Source: an uncultured Ruminococcus sp. (lineage in GTDB: Bacteria > Bacillota > Clostridia > Oscillospirales > Ruminococcaceae). Taken from it: a stretch of 64,000 nt of DNA. This document shows, piece after piece, positions 50,390 to 59,740 of the stretch. A model generated the notes under the pieces. It was not told where the DNA came from. It saw only the letters and a program-made list of their open reading frames with translations, and did not search any database. The stretch lies in the NCBI GenBank assembly GCA_947627175.1, contig CANQVA010000002.1, forward strand, positions 1 to 64,000, written 5' to 3'. The translations under genes were made by a program, and so were the position numbers. Numbering within the stretch: position 1 is the stretch's first letter; every line of letters starts with the position of its first letter.

Positions 50390-51453
50390 AGAAATTTATT
50401 TTAATATTATGTATGATAACACTTGTGGGCTGCGGAAATATAGTCCCGTCCGCAGATATGGACGTTTCGGGAAAAGAAAGCGAAACGACAATTGAAACAT
50501 TTTCAGAAACACCGGAAGAAACTTTCGACCCGGTGACTGATATTGAAACGGGCGAACCTGATAAAACATATTATCTTAACAGCAGTAAGGCATTATTTTC
50601 TGATGAAAAAGGTCGTTATTACTATTCATATAAGGGTGGGCGTGATGATGCATACTATGTACTTCTTCATGAAGATAAAGACAAAAAATGTGCATTTGTA
50701 GAAAATGCCGATGATTTCGATGCATATCTCTATAAGGATAATGTTTTTTACGGTAGTTACAGAAACAGTAAACTTTCTTCTTTTAAAGACGGAAAATATA
50801 CTGAATTGAAGTATGAAGAAAAAGATATTTCCGATTTCTATTTTACTGATGAGTATATTTATTCTCTTTGCAGAAATGATACGGGTACAGAAATTTTGCG
50901 AATGAGATATGACGGCTCTGATGCTGAATCAGTGGCTTTTATAAATCTTCAGATAAGAAAATATTCTGTTCATGGGAATAATATTTTCTATACAGCCGAT
51001 TATCTTAAATATGGTGTATATGATACTGAAACAAATACAAATACATCTCTTGACGATGGCGGAGCAGGTGTATTCTGTGGTGATTATATGTATTATATTT
51101 CCGATGAACATCATCTTTTCCGCATGAATCTGAATGATTACAGCGTTGAAAAAATATGTGAAAACGTAAGACTTTTTGCATTTTATGACGGCTTTATACT
51201 TTATCAGCCTTACGGCGACAATGCAAATGTTGACGGTCGTATTTACAGGCTCGGAAAAGGTGAAAATACTAAGATTTTCGATGCAGGCGAATTTTTTGAC
51301 GATGATTATTATTATGACATTTCCGCTATACAAACGGAAGATAAACATATTTTCATTAAATTAAATTCAGGGCCTTATTTCAGGTATATTGCTGAAATGG
51401 ATATTGACGGAAATATTACTGAAACAATATATACACATAAAAGTGTACAATAA
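50386..51453 (+). CDS. Lipoprotein, beta-propeller-like, unknown
   Basis: A 355-residue lipoprotein with lipobox LVGC (Cys16) and a Thr/Glu-rich spacer. About six repeats of a Tyr/Asp-rich beta pattern follow (YYSYKGGRDDAYYVLLHED; DYMYYISDEHHLFRMNLND), resembling DUF5050-type propellers. The ATG overlaps the miaB stop by 4 bp. It is not part of the usual miaB-mutS cluster, and its function is unknown. Confidence 0.78.
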   Translation: MKKFILILCMITLVGCGNIVPSADMDVSGKESETTIETFSETPEETFDPVTDIETGEPDKTYYLNSSKALFSDEKGRYYYSYKGGRDDAYYVLLHEDKDKKCAFVENADDFDAYLYKDNVFYGSYRNSKLSSFKDGKYTELKYEEKDISDFYFTDEYIYSLCRNDTGTEILRMRYDGSDAESVAFINLQIRKYSVHGNNIFYTADYLKYGVYDTETNTNTSLDDGGAGVFCGDYMYYISDEHHLFRMNLNDYSVEKICENVRLFAFYDGFILYQPYGDNANVDGRIYRLGKGENTKIFDAGEFFDDDYYYDISAIQTEDKHIFIKLNSGPYFRYIAEMDIDGNITETIYTHKSVQ

Positions 51454-51484
51454 TAAAATAAATCTAAAAGGAGAATAGAAAATT

Positions 51485-51889
51485 ATGGACGTTATTCAAA
51501 TGACAAGAGAACTCGGAAAGGCTATTCAGAATGATGACAGATATATTGCATATACACTTGCAAAGCAGGTCAATGACGAAGATAAAGAATTACAGGCTGA
51601 TATGGAAAAGTTCACTGAACTAAGAAAAAAACTGAATATTGCTATGAGTGAAAAAAATTCAGATTCGGAAGAACTCCGTGCAATTGATGCAGAAATAAAG
51701 GAGGTTTATCAAAAGATAATGAGCAATAAAAATATGATTGCTTTCAATTCTGCACAGAGTGAACTTGAACTTCTTATCAATAATATAAATCAAATTATAT
51801 CACTTTGTGCAAACGGTAAAGACCCCGATACCTGCCAGCCGTCGTCAGGCTGTGTCGGAAGCTGTGCTGAATGTGGCGGTTGTTACTGA
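51485..51889 (+). CDS. ylbF: YlbF/YmcA family protein
   Basis: A 134-residue helical protein (MDVIQMTRELGKAIQNDDRY; MIAFNSAQSELELLINNINQII) of the Com_YlbF family, with a C-terminal Cys cluster CQPSSGCVGSCAECGGC. In Bacillus YlbF, YmcA and YaaT form an Fe-S complex that acts on RNase Y and mRNA maturation. The Cys tail suggests it can bind a cluster. AAAGGAG lies 8 bp upstream. Its place before mutS is common in clostridia. Confidence 0.85.
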   Translation: MDVIQMTRELGKAIQNDDRYIAYTLAKQVNDEDKELQADMEKFTELRKKLNIAMSEKNSDSEELRAIDAEIKEVYQKIMSNKNMIAFNSAQSELELLINNINQIISLCANGKDPDTCQPSSGCVGSCAECGGCY

Positions 51890-51910
51890 TACAGAAAGGG
51901 GTGATATAAT

Positions 51911-54532
51911 TTGGAAATCGACAGAAATAAAGTTTCTGCTATGATGAAACAATATCTCGATATAAAAGACAAATATAATGACTGTATACTGTTTTTCCGT
52001 GTGGGTGATTTTTATGAAATGTTTTTTGACGATGCAATTGTTGCGTCAAAAGCGGCTGAACTTACACTTACAGGTAAAGACTGCGGACTTGAAGAACGTG
52101 CACCAATGTGCGGTGTGCCGTATCATACAGCAGACACGTATATAAAAAAACTTATTGATTCAGGTTTTAAAGTTGCCGTATGTGAACAGCTTACAGACCC
52201 GTCTGAAGGTCGTGATATAGTAGTCCGTGATGTGATACGTGTTGTAACTCCGGGAACACTTGTTGACAGCAGTATGCTTGACGACAGCAAAAATAATTAT
52301 ATTTGCAGTATATATTATGACGAAAGTGAAAATTCCTGCGGTGTTGCATCTGCTGATATTTCAACGGGAGAAGCATTTCTTAATCTGTTTCGGGGAAAAG
52401 ACCTTGAAACAGAAGTTATAAATGAACTTTCACGATGTCAGCCTGCTGAAATCATATTTCCTGAAAGTGTTCTATCTCTTAAAAATACAGCGGACTTTAT
52501 AAAAATACGTCTTAAATGTGCGGTGACACTCAGAGACGGTATATGTTTTGATTGTGAAAACGGAAGAAAAACAGTTGAAGAAGTTTTCAATGTGAAGTCT
52601 GTAAAAGAACTCGGAATAAGTGAAAACGGTGCAGATTGTTCGGCAGTATGCGGACTGTTTGATTATATAAAAGACACACAAAAAACATCTGTTTCACGTT
52701 TTACTTCAATTGATATACTCAATGATGAGGCTTTTATGGGGCTTGACCTCAATGCACGCAGAAATCTTGAACTTACTGAAACATTGAGAAGTAAGGAAAA
52801 AAAAGGCTCTCTTTTATGGGTACTTGATTCAGCTAAAACTTCAATGGGTCGCCGTCAGCTTAAAAACTGGCTTGAACAGCCTTTGAAAAGTCCTGCTAAA
52901 ATTATAGAACGTCTTGATGCTGTTGAGGCACTTACAAGAAAAAGTATTGTTCTTGCGGATTTACAGGATTTACTTGAACGTGTTTATGACCTTGAACGAC
53001 TTATGACGAAAGTCATGTATAAGAGTGCAAATCCCCGTGACCTTAAAGCACTTTCTGCAACTGCAATGCAATTACCGCTTATAAAACAACAGCTTGAAAA
53101 ACTTGATACTTCAAAACTTCTCAAAAGATATAACAGTGAAATATCAGAACTTGATGATATATTGAAACTGGTTGAAAACGCTATAACAGATGAACCGCCT
53201 GTTTCAGTAAAAGATGGCGGTGTGATAAAAGACGGTTTTAATGAGGAACTTGACAAACTACGTCATATAATGAATCACGGAAAGGAAATTATTGATGCTA
53301 TTGAACAGCGTGAACGTGAGGCGACGGGAATAAAAAATTTGAAAATAGGATTTAACCGTGTATTCGGATATTATCTTGAAGTAACACGTTCATATTATGA
53401 CCTTATCCCGAAAGAGTGGACAAGAAAACAGACCCTTACAAACTCTGAAAGATTTATTACGGAAGAACTGAAAAATGCCGAAAATTCTATACTCGGTGCA
53501 AAGGACAAGGCTATTTCGCTTGAGGCTGATATTTTTAATGAAGTACGTGATTTTCTTGCAACAATGCTTGAGAAAGTTCAGAAAACGGCTTCTGCTGTTG
53601 CGGCTGTTGATGTTCTGTGTTCGTTTGCGGAGGTTGCAATAAGAAATTTATACATCAGACCCGATATTTCGCTTGACGGTGTTATTGATATAAAAGCAGG
53701 TCGTCACCCCGTTGTTGAACTTATGCTGAAAGATGAAATATTTGTACCTAATGATGTTTATATGGACACAAAAGAAAACAGAATGTCAATTATTACGGGT
53801 CCTAATATGTCGGGTAAATCTACTTATATGCGACAGACTGCACTTATAGTTCTTATGGCACAAATCGGTTCTTTTGTACCGGCAGATTCAGCTAAAATTT
53901 CAGTGGTGGACAAAATATTCACACGCATAGGGGCATCAGATGACCTTACAGCAGGACAAAGCACATTTATGGTTGAAATGAGTGAAGTTTCAGATATACT
54001 TAAAAATGCAACACCTTACAGTCTTGTTATACTTGATGAAGTCGGAAGAGGTACTTCAACTTATGACGGCGTAAGCATTGCCCATGCTGTCGCAGAGCAT
54101 ATATGCACATCAAAAAAACTCGGTTGTAAAACTCTTTTTGCTACTCACTATCACGAACTTATCGGACTTGAAAACGAACTTGACGGCGTTAAGAATTACA
54201 GTATTGCAGTAAATAAACATGGAAGCACAATACGCTTTTTAAGAAAAATAGTGCGTGGCGGAGTTGATGAAAGTTACGGTGTGGACGTTGCTAAACTTGC
54301 AGGACTTCCGCCGAAAGTAGTAAGCCGTGCAAGGGAATTACTTGAAGAAATGGAACATAATAATAACAGCGTTATTGACAATGTTTCACATGAGAAAAGC
54401 AGACAGATAAGTTTTGAAAGTATAAACCGTGAAAAAGCGTTTGACATACTCAGAAAAACTAACATTGATGAACTTACAGACAGTGAATGCCGGACACTGC
54501 TGAAAGATGTTCTTGAACTTATTGAACATTAA
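51911..54532 (+). CDS. mutS: DNA mismatch repair protein MutS
   Basis: An 873-residue mismatch-recognition ATPase. The N-terminal mismatch-binding Phe-x-Glu is in FFRVGDFYEMFF; core and clamp domains follow; Walker A is GPNMSGKST (about residue 631), and the ATPase motifs STFMVEMSE and LDEVGRGTSTYDG are intact. It starts at TTG 51911 with AAAGGGGTG upstream. Confidence 0.96.
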   Translation: MEIDRNKVSAMMKQYLDIKDKYNDCILFFRVGDFYEMFFDDAIVASKAAELTLTGKDCGLEERAPMCGVPYHTADTYIKKLIDSGFKVAVCEQLTDPSEGRDIVVRDVIRVVTPGTLVDSSMLDDSKNNYICSIYYDESENSCGVASADISTGEAFLNLFRGKDLETEVINELSRCQPAEIIFPESVLSLKNTADFIKIRLKCAVTLRDGICFDCENGRKTVEEVFNVKSVKELGISENGADCSAVCGLFDYIKDTQKTSVSRFTSIDILNDEAFMGLDLNARRNLELTETLRSKEKKGSLLWVLDSAKTSMGRRQLKNWLEQPLKSPAKIIERLDAVEALTRKSIVLADLQDLLERVYDLERLMTKVMYKSANPRDLKALSATAMQLPLIKQQLEKLDTSKLLKRYNSEISELDDILKLVENAITDEPPVSVKDGGVIKDGFNEELDKLRHIMNHGKEIIDAIEQREREATGIKNLKIGFNRVFGYYLEVTRSYYDLIPKEWTRKQTLTNSERFITEELKNAENSILGAKDKAISLEADIFNEVRDFLATMLEKVQKTASAVAAVDVLCSFAEVAIRNLYIRPDISLDGVIDIKAGRHPVVELMLKDEIFVPNDVYMDTKENRMSIITGPNMSGKSTYMRQTALIVLMAQIGSFVPADSAKISVVDKIFTRIGASDDLTAGQSTFMVEMSEVSDILKNATPYSLVILDEVGRGTSTYDGVSIAHAVAEHICTSKKLGCKTLFATHYHELIGLENELDGVKNYSIAVNKHGSTIRFLRKIVRGGVDESYGVDVAKLAGLPPKVVSRARELLEEMEHNNNSVIDNVSHEKSRQISFESINREKAFDILRKTNIDELTDSECRTLLKDVLELIEH

Positions 54533-54584
54533 AATAAAACGGCAGATTCCGAAAAAAGCATCATATAAAACAGGAGGATTTTAA

Positions 54585-56123
54585 ATGAAAGTAAAAAAAT
54601 TGATGGCTATGGCACTCAGCATGAGTTTAATGATGTGTGCCTGTGCAGAGAAAAAACAGACAGACGAAGTTTCAGAAGAACCGACAACAGAACCCGTTAC
54701 CGAAACAACAGAACCTACTGAACCGCCTGTCCCTGAAAAGACAGTCCCTGAAACGCTCCTTGAAAAAATGACATTGCAGGAAAAAGTTTGTCAGATGTTC
54801 ATTACAACGCCTGAACAGCTTTCAGGCTGGGACGTTGTTACACTTTATGACGAAATTGTTGAAGAGTCAATTAAAAATTATCCGTTGGGCGGACTTATAA
54901 TGTTTTCTGAAAACCTTGAAACGACAGAACAGACTACTACAATGATAAATGCAATTCAGGATTGTGCAATGAATAATAATAACGGCATAGGAATGTTTAT
55001 GTCTGTTGATGAGGAGGGCGGAACTGTTGCAAGAGTTTCCGATTCACTCGGTACAGATTCCTTTGATGATATGGTTACTTACGGCGAAGCCAATGATGAA
55101 CACGTTTCATATGAAATAGGCTACACAATAGGCACTGACCTTAAAGCACTCGGTTTCAATCTTGACTTTGCCCCCGTTGCTGATGTCAATATAAGTGATG
55201 CAAGCGAACTCGGCGGGCGTATGTTCAGCAGTGACCCTGACGTTGTGGCAAATATGTCATCAAATGTTGTTGTAGGTCTTAAAGATGCCGGAGTATGTGC
55301 AACACTGAAACATTTTCCCGGTCTTGGAGCAGCTGAAGGAGATACACATACAGATTCAGATGTAACTATTAAGCGTTCTCTTGACGACCTCCGTGCAACT
55401 GAATTTGTACCTTTTAAAAAGGGCATAGAAGTCGGTGCAGACTTTGTTATGGTTGGTCATCAAATTATATCGGGTGTCGGTGACTGGTTGCCGTCTGACC
55501 TTTCAAATACTGTTGTTACTGAATTGCTCAGAAACGAACTCGGTTTCAATGGTCTTATAATAACCGATTCGCAGATGATGAATACTATTACAAGTTCATA
55601 TTCTGCCGGTGAAGCCGCAATTATGGCTATAAATGCAGGTGTTGACATTGTTCTTATGCCCGCCGATATGACGGAAGCAATTGAATCAGTATGCAATGCC
55701 GTTGAATCAGGTGAAATTGAACAGGCACGTATAGATGACAGCGTTTTGCGTATACTTAACAAGAAGTATGAAATGGGTCTTATAAATGAGAACGTCGCAG
55801 AAAAGGCAGAAGAAACAACAGAAGAATCAACAGATGAACAGACAGAAGAAACAACAGATGAATCAACAGAGGATTCAACCGAAACGACAGATATGCAGAC
55901 AACAGAAGTAGTTGATGAAATTGTACAGACAGAGCCCGTAACAGAAACAAAAGCAGGATATGTTGCCGGAACATTTGTAGACCCAAATTCAACTACAACT
56001 ACAACAGCAGATGATTATAATTATGACTATGACGAAGGATATTATGATTTTGGTTACGGTGATTATGAGTATGGTTATGATTATGATTACGGCTATGATT
56101 ATGGCTATGATTACGGATATTAA
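54585..56123 (+). CDS. GH3 NagZ-like lipoprotein with Tyr/Gly/Asp-rich tail
   Basis: A 512-residue lipoprotein (probable lipidated Cys20 in MCAC) with a Thr/Glu spacer. A GH3 beta-N-acetylhexosaminidase-type domain (about 55-400) follows: LDFAPVADVN, the loop KHFPGLGAAEGDTHTDSD that carries the His acid/base of NagZ, and the putative nucleophile in IITDSQMM. A Glu/Thr repeat region precedes an unusual last 35 residues that are nearly all Tyr, Asp and Gly. GH3 NagZ enzymes recycle or remodel peptidoglycan sugars. AGGAGG lies 8 bp upstream. The gene is an insertion between mutS and mutL. Confidence 0.85.
   Translation: MKVKKLMAMALSMSLMMCACAEKKQTDEVSEEPTTEPVTETTEPTEPPVPEKTVPETLLEKMTLQEKVCQMFITTPEQLSGWDVVTLYDEIVEESIKNYPLGGLIMFSENLETTEQTTTMINAIQDCAMNNNNGIGMFMSVDEEGGTVARVSDSLGTDSFDDMVTYGEANDEHVSYEIGYTIGTDLKALGFNLDFAPVADVNISDASELGGRMFSSDPDVVANMSSNVVVGLKDAGVCATLKHFPGLGAAEGDTHTDSDVTIKRSLDDLRATEFVPFKKGIEVGADFVMVGHQIISGVGDWLPSDLSNTVVTELLRNELGFNGLIITDSQMMNTITSSYSAGEAAIMAINAGVDIVLMPADMTEAIESVCNAVESGEIEQARIDDSVLRILNKKYEMGLINENVAEKAEETTEESTDEQTEETTDESTEDSTETTDMQTTEVVDEIVQTEPVTETKAGYVAGTFVDPNSTTTTTADDYNYDYDEGYYDFGYGDYEYGYDYDYGYDYGYDYGY
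56010..56120 (+). repeat. Tyr-Asp/Gly codon repeats at the GH3 lipoprotein 3' end
   Basis: Short repeats of GATTATGG/TATGATTA type encode a Tyr-rich C-terminus. This is low-complexity coding sequence prone to length change. Confidence 0.7.
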
Positions 56124-56159
56124 ACAGATAAAAAAATTATACTGAGGGAGTGGTAGCTT

Positions 56160-56480
56160 GTGAAATATTTTTGCAAAAAAGATGAATTAAGGGGAACGGA
56201 CTGCCATGAATTTTTCAAGGGTAAATGGAATAATTTATTCTGGAACGATGAGTCAATATATATCTATGATGAAGATTTCAGCGATACAGGGCTGAAAAGG
56301 CTTTTTCTTGACGTTCTGCCCAAATATTCTCCTTATGAAACAACAGAAATTACTCCGGAAGAATGGCAGATGATATGTGAATCCGCTTTCGGACGAACAA
56401 AAGAAGCTGTAAAAGATGTGAATGACTGGGTGCAGGAATCTTTTGCAGAACATGGAGTATTTACAATACTTGGCATATAG
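56160..56480 (+). CDS. Small acidic protein, unknown
   Basis: I do not recognise this 106-residue soluble protein (FCKKDELRGTDCHEFFKGKW; ITPEEWQMICESAFGRTKEAV). It starts at GTG 56160 with GAGGGAG upstream and ends 22 bp before mutL. It is aromatic-rich with a helical C-terminal half. The location gives no firm clue. Confidence 0.7.
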   Translation: MKYFCKKDELRGTDCHEFFKGKWNNLFWNDESIYIYDEDFSDTGLKRLFLDVLPKYSPYETTEITPEEWQMICESAFGRTKEAVKDVNDWVQESFAEHGVFTILGI

Positions 56481-56502
56481 ACTGTGAAAGGGGTGTTGTT
56501 CA

Positions 56503-58461
56503 TTGTCGTCAATAAATATTCTGAGTAAGGAAATATCTGAACTTATTGCGGCAGGTGAAGTTATAGAAAGACCGGCATCTGTAATAAAGGAACTTGTGGA
56601 AAATTCTATTGATTCGGGTGCAAGTCATATAACTGTTGAAATAAAAAACGGCGGTTTAACATATATGCGTGTAACTGACGACGGCGGCGGAATGTTGTTT
56701 GAGGACGTTCCGAAAGCTTTTCTCCGTCATGCAACAAGCAAGATTATGACTAAAAATGACCTCGAAAATATATGTACTCTCGGATTCAGGGGGGAGGCTC
56801 TTGCATCTGTTTCTGCCGTTGCTAAAGTTGAAGCTATGACAAAGCAAAAAGGCGAAACTTATGGAACTTTATACAAGATAGAAGGCAGTGAAGAAACTTT
56901 ACATGAAAAAAGCGGTTGTCCCGACGGTACAACAATTATTGTACGTGACCTTTTCTATAATGTCCCCGCAAGGCGAAAGTTTATGAAGAAAGACGTTTCA
57001 GAGGCAAACGCTGTAAGTCAGATTGTTCAAAAAATAACTCTTTCCCACCCTGAAATATCTTTTAAACTTATACGTGATAACAGAATAGAATTTAATTCAA
57101 GCGGTGACGGAGAACTTTTTTCAGCGATATATGCTGTTTATGGTCGTGACTTTGCCCATGATATGTTATCTGTTGACTATAACAGAAACGGCATACATAT
57201 AACGGGCTATGCCATAAAACCTCTTTATGCAAAGAAAAACCGCTCTTTTCAGAATTTCTTTGTAAACGGCAGATATGTGCATTCAAAAATATGTTCAGTC
57301 GCTTTTGAAAGTGCGTATGAAAATATGTTAAGAAGTGGAAATTTTCCTGCTTGTGTGATTATGATTGATATTTCACCATCATTTATTGATGTAAATATAC
57401 ACCCTACAAAAGCGGAAGTGCGTTTCACGAATGAAAAGGAAATTTCAGATACTATGTTTCTGGCAATAAGAAACGCTATGGCAAAAGACGGTCTTATTTA
57501 TGAATTTGAACTGAAACCGCCCGTAGTATATGAAGAACAGACAGAAGAGGAAATTGAAGTAATGAAGCGTCAGCAGGAGTTTATATTTACTCCTGTTGAC
57601 ATGATTGAAGAAACCGAAAAAAAACTTGAAAATCCTGAAAATAATCTTATTGTGCCTAATATTCCCGATGAAGAATATGAAGAGGCGGAAACGGCTGAAA
57701 TTGAAGTTTGCAGTGCGTACAGTCAACATGAAAATAAAGTAACCGAAAAAACCGAAACAACCGAAAAAAAGCCGTCTGTTCCTATGGATAACTTTAATTA
57801 TATAAGCAGTAAATCATTTGAAATTGCTGAACAGTCTGAAAAGAAAACAGTTTCCGAAACGGAAAATAAAAAATCCGTATGGACGGAAAAGCCGGAAATA
57901 CGTGTAATAGGCGAGGCTTTCGGGCTTTATGTTATCGCTGAAACGTCTGACAATAAAATTGTTATTATTGACAAGCACGCCGCACATGAGCGTATAATTT
58001 TTGAAAGGCTGAAAAGCAGAAACTGCCGACAGTATACACAATTACTTATGAATGAAGTAAAAGTATTGCTCACTGCGGAAGAATTTAGTGCAATGGAAGA
58101 GAATACAGAACTTCTTGCGGATTTAGGATTTTTATTTGACTTTTCAGAAAATCCTTATATACTTGCAAAAGCTGTACCGACTTTTGTTACTGAACTTGAC
58201 GTAGAAGCAGTAATTGCTGAAATCGCTGAAAATATCCGTCTGTACCGTCATAATCCACAGTCACATATGCTTGACGATATGTTCCATACTGTTGCGTGCA
58301 AATCCGCTATAAAGGCAAATGACAAAAACAGTATGAATGAATTGCAGTCGCTTGCGGAGCAAGTTTATTATGACGAAAAAATCAGACATTGTCCACACGG
58401 CAGACCTGTTATGTTTACAATGACAAAAAGCAATATTTCGCATCAATTCGGGCGTACATGA
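56503..58461 (+). CDS. mutL: DNA mismatch repair protein MutL
   Basis: A 652-residue GHKL ATPase with ELIAAGEVIERPASVIKELV, ENSIDSGA, DDGGGM and GFRGEAL. The linker is disordered and Glu-rich (about 350-470). The C-terminal dimerisation/endonuclease domain includes DKHAAHERI and the metal-binding-type CPHGRP, so it is probably an endonuclease-competent MutL. It starts at TTG 56503 with AAAGGGGTG upstream. Confidence 0.95.
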   Translation: MSSINILSKEISELIAAGEVIERPASVIKELVENSIDSGASHITVEIKNGGLTYMRVTDDGGGMLFEDVPKAFLRHATSKIMTKNDLENICTLGFRGEALASVSAVAKVEAMTKQKGETYGTLYKIEGSEETLHEKSGCPDGTTIIVRDLFYNVPARRKFMKKDVSEANAVSQIVQKITLSHPEISFKLIRDNRIEFNSSGDGELFSAIYAVYGRDFAHDMLSVDYNRNGIHITGYAIKPLYAKKNRSFQNFFVNGRYVHSKICSVAFESAYENMLRSGNFPACVIMIDISPSFIDVNIHPTKAEVRFTNEKEISDTMFLAIRNAMAKDGLIYEFELKPPVVYEEQTEEEIEVMKRQQEFIFTPVDMIEETEKKLENPENNLIVPNIPDEEYEEAETAEIEVCSAYSQHENKVTEKTETTEKKPSVPMDNFNYISSKSFEIAEQSEKKTVSETENKKSVWTEKPEIRVIGEAFGLYVIAETSDNKIVIIDKHAAHERIIFERLKSRNCRQYTQLLMNEVKVLLTAEEFSAMEENTELLADLGFLFDFSENPYILAKAVPTFVTELDVEAVIAEIAENIRLYRHNPQSHMLDDMFHTVACKSAIKANDKNSMNELQSLAEQVYYDEKIRHCPHGRPVMFTMTKSNISHQFGRT

Positions 58462-58476
58462 AAAAGGAGCTTTTTT

Positions 58477-59427
58477 GTGAATGATAAAAATAAACCAAAA
58501 GTAATAGCAGTAGTAGGCCCTACAGCTTCAGGAAAAACTTCACTCGGCGTTGAAATTGCGAAAAAATACAACGGCGAAGTGATTTCCGCTGATTCAATGC
58601 AGATTTACAAAGGGCTTGACATAGCGTCCGCAAAACCGACATTACAAGAAATGCAAGGCATTCCGCATCATCTTATTGACTTTCTTGAAAGGGACATTTC
58701 ATTCAGTGTGTCAGACTATGTGAAACTTGCAAATGAAAAAATACAGGACATTCTCAGCAGAGGAAAATTTCCGATAATTGTCGGCGGTACGGGGCTTTAT
58801 ATTGATTCACTTCTTGAAAATGTGAAGTTTTCAGACGGTGGCAGTGATGAAGAATATCGTGCAGAACTTTACAGATTGGCAGAAGAAAACGGCAATGAAT
58901 TTTTATACAGCAAACTTGTTGAAATTGACCCCGTTTCCGCCGAATCAATACATATGAATAATATAGTAAGAGTTGTCCGTGCATTGGAAGTCTTTCACGT
59001 TACAGGGCGAAAATTTAGTGAACTCAAGGCGGAAAGCCGTCTTTCCGAAAGTCCCTATAATTCACTTATTATAGGTCTGAATTTTCATGACAGACAGATT
59101 TTGTATGACAGAATAAACAAGCGTGTTGATGAAATGGTTGAAAACGGTCTTATTGAAGAGGCTGAAAGACTTTGGCATGAAAGCGGAATGAAAACGGCTT
59201 CAAACGCTATAGGCTATAAAGAACTTATTCCGTATTTTGAAAATAATATGACCCTTGCGGAGTGTATCGACAAAGTAAAACAGGAAACACGCCGTTATGC
59301 CAAAAGACAGCTTACATGGTTTAGAAAAAATACACGTATTAAGTGGATTTTTTTGGACGAATTTAATAAAAAAAATGAAATTTCAGAAAAGTCTGAAAAA
59401 ACTATAGAAAATTACTTTAATCTGTGA
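58477..59427 (+). CDS. miaA: tRNA dimethylallyltransferase MiaA
   Basis: A 316-residue enzyme that prenylates A37 of tRNA. The P-loop GPTASGKTSLG, DSMQIYKGLDIASAKP, GGTGLYIDSLL and the C-terminal RRYAKRQLTWFRK are present. GTG start with AAAGGAG upstream. Its product is the substrate of MiaB from the same cluster, and its prenyl donor comes from the MEP pathway (see ispDF). Confidence 0.96.
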   Translation: MNDKNKPKVIAVVGPTASGKTSLGVEIAKKYNGEVISADSMQIYKGLDIASAKPTLQEMQGIPHHLIDFLERDISFSVSDYVKLANEKIQDILSRGKFPIIVGGTGLYIDSLLENVKFSDGGSDEEYRAELYRLAEENGNEFLYSKLVEIDPVSAESIHMNNIVRVVRALEVFHVTGRKFSELKAESRLSESPYNSLIIGLNFHDRQILYDRINKRVDEMVENGLIEEAERLWHESGMKTASNAIGYKELIPYFENNMTLAECIDKVKQETRRYAKRQLTWFRKNTRIKWIFLDEFNKKNEISEKSEKTIENYFNL

Positions 59428-59433
59428 TATAAT
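59425..59433 (+). promoter_or_regulatory. Possible extended -10 promoter of hfq
   Basis: TG-A-TATAAT (59425-59433) overlaps the miaA stop region; no good -35 is present. hfq could therefore have its own transcript. Confidence 0.45.
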
Positions 59434-59465
59434 GTATTAAGTGTATATAAATACATTTTATTTTT
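59431..59465 (+). terminator. AT-rich hairpin between miaA and hfq
   Basis: AATGTATT (59431-59438) pairs with AATACATT (59450-59457), followed by TTATTTTTG. It is a weak terminator or an mRNA-processing site. Confidence 0.4.
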
Positions 59466-59487
59466 GAAAAAGAATGGAGATTTGTGT

Positions 59488-59727
59488 ATGAACAAAAGTA
59501 TCAATTTGCAGGACGTGTTCCTCAATCAGTGCAGAAAAGAAAAGATTATGGTAACTGTTATCCTTACAAACGGTTTTCAGTTCAAAGGAATGATAAAGGG
59601 CTTTGACGGCTATGTCGCTATTTTCGACTGCGACGGAAAACAACAGCTTGTTTACAAGCACGCTATCTCAACCATCATTCCGGCAAAAGCCGTTTCTATC
59701 CTCGACGTACCTGAAAAAAACGATTAA
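59488..59727 (+). CDS. hfq: RNA chaperone Hfq
   Basis: A 79-residue Sm-like protein: Sm1 ([21 protein letters not shown]) and Sm2 (YKHAISTII, the usual YKHAIST). The hexamer binds small RNAs and U-rich mRNA ends. The ATG at 59488 follows GGAG; the upstream in-frame start has none. miaA-hfq is the conserved order. Position in the cluster argues for function despite Hfq's modest role in many Firmicutes. Confidence 0.95.
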   Translation: MNKSINLQDVFLNQCRKEKIMVTVILTNGFQFKGMIKGFDGYVAIFDCDGKQQLVYKHAISTIIPAKAVSILDVPEKND

Positions 59728-59740
59728 GCCGGTGATGTGA

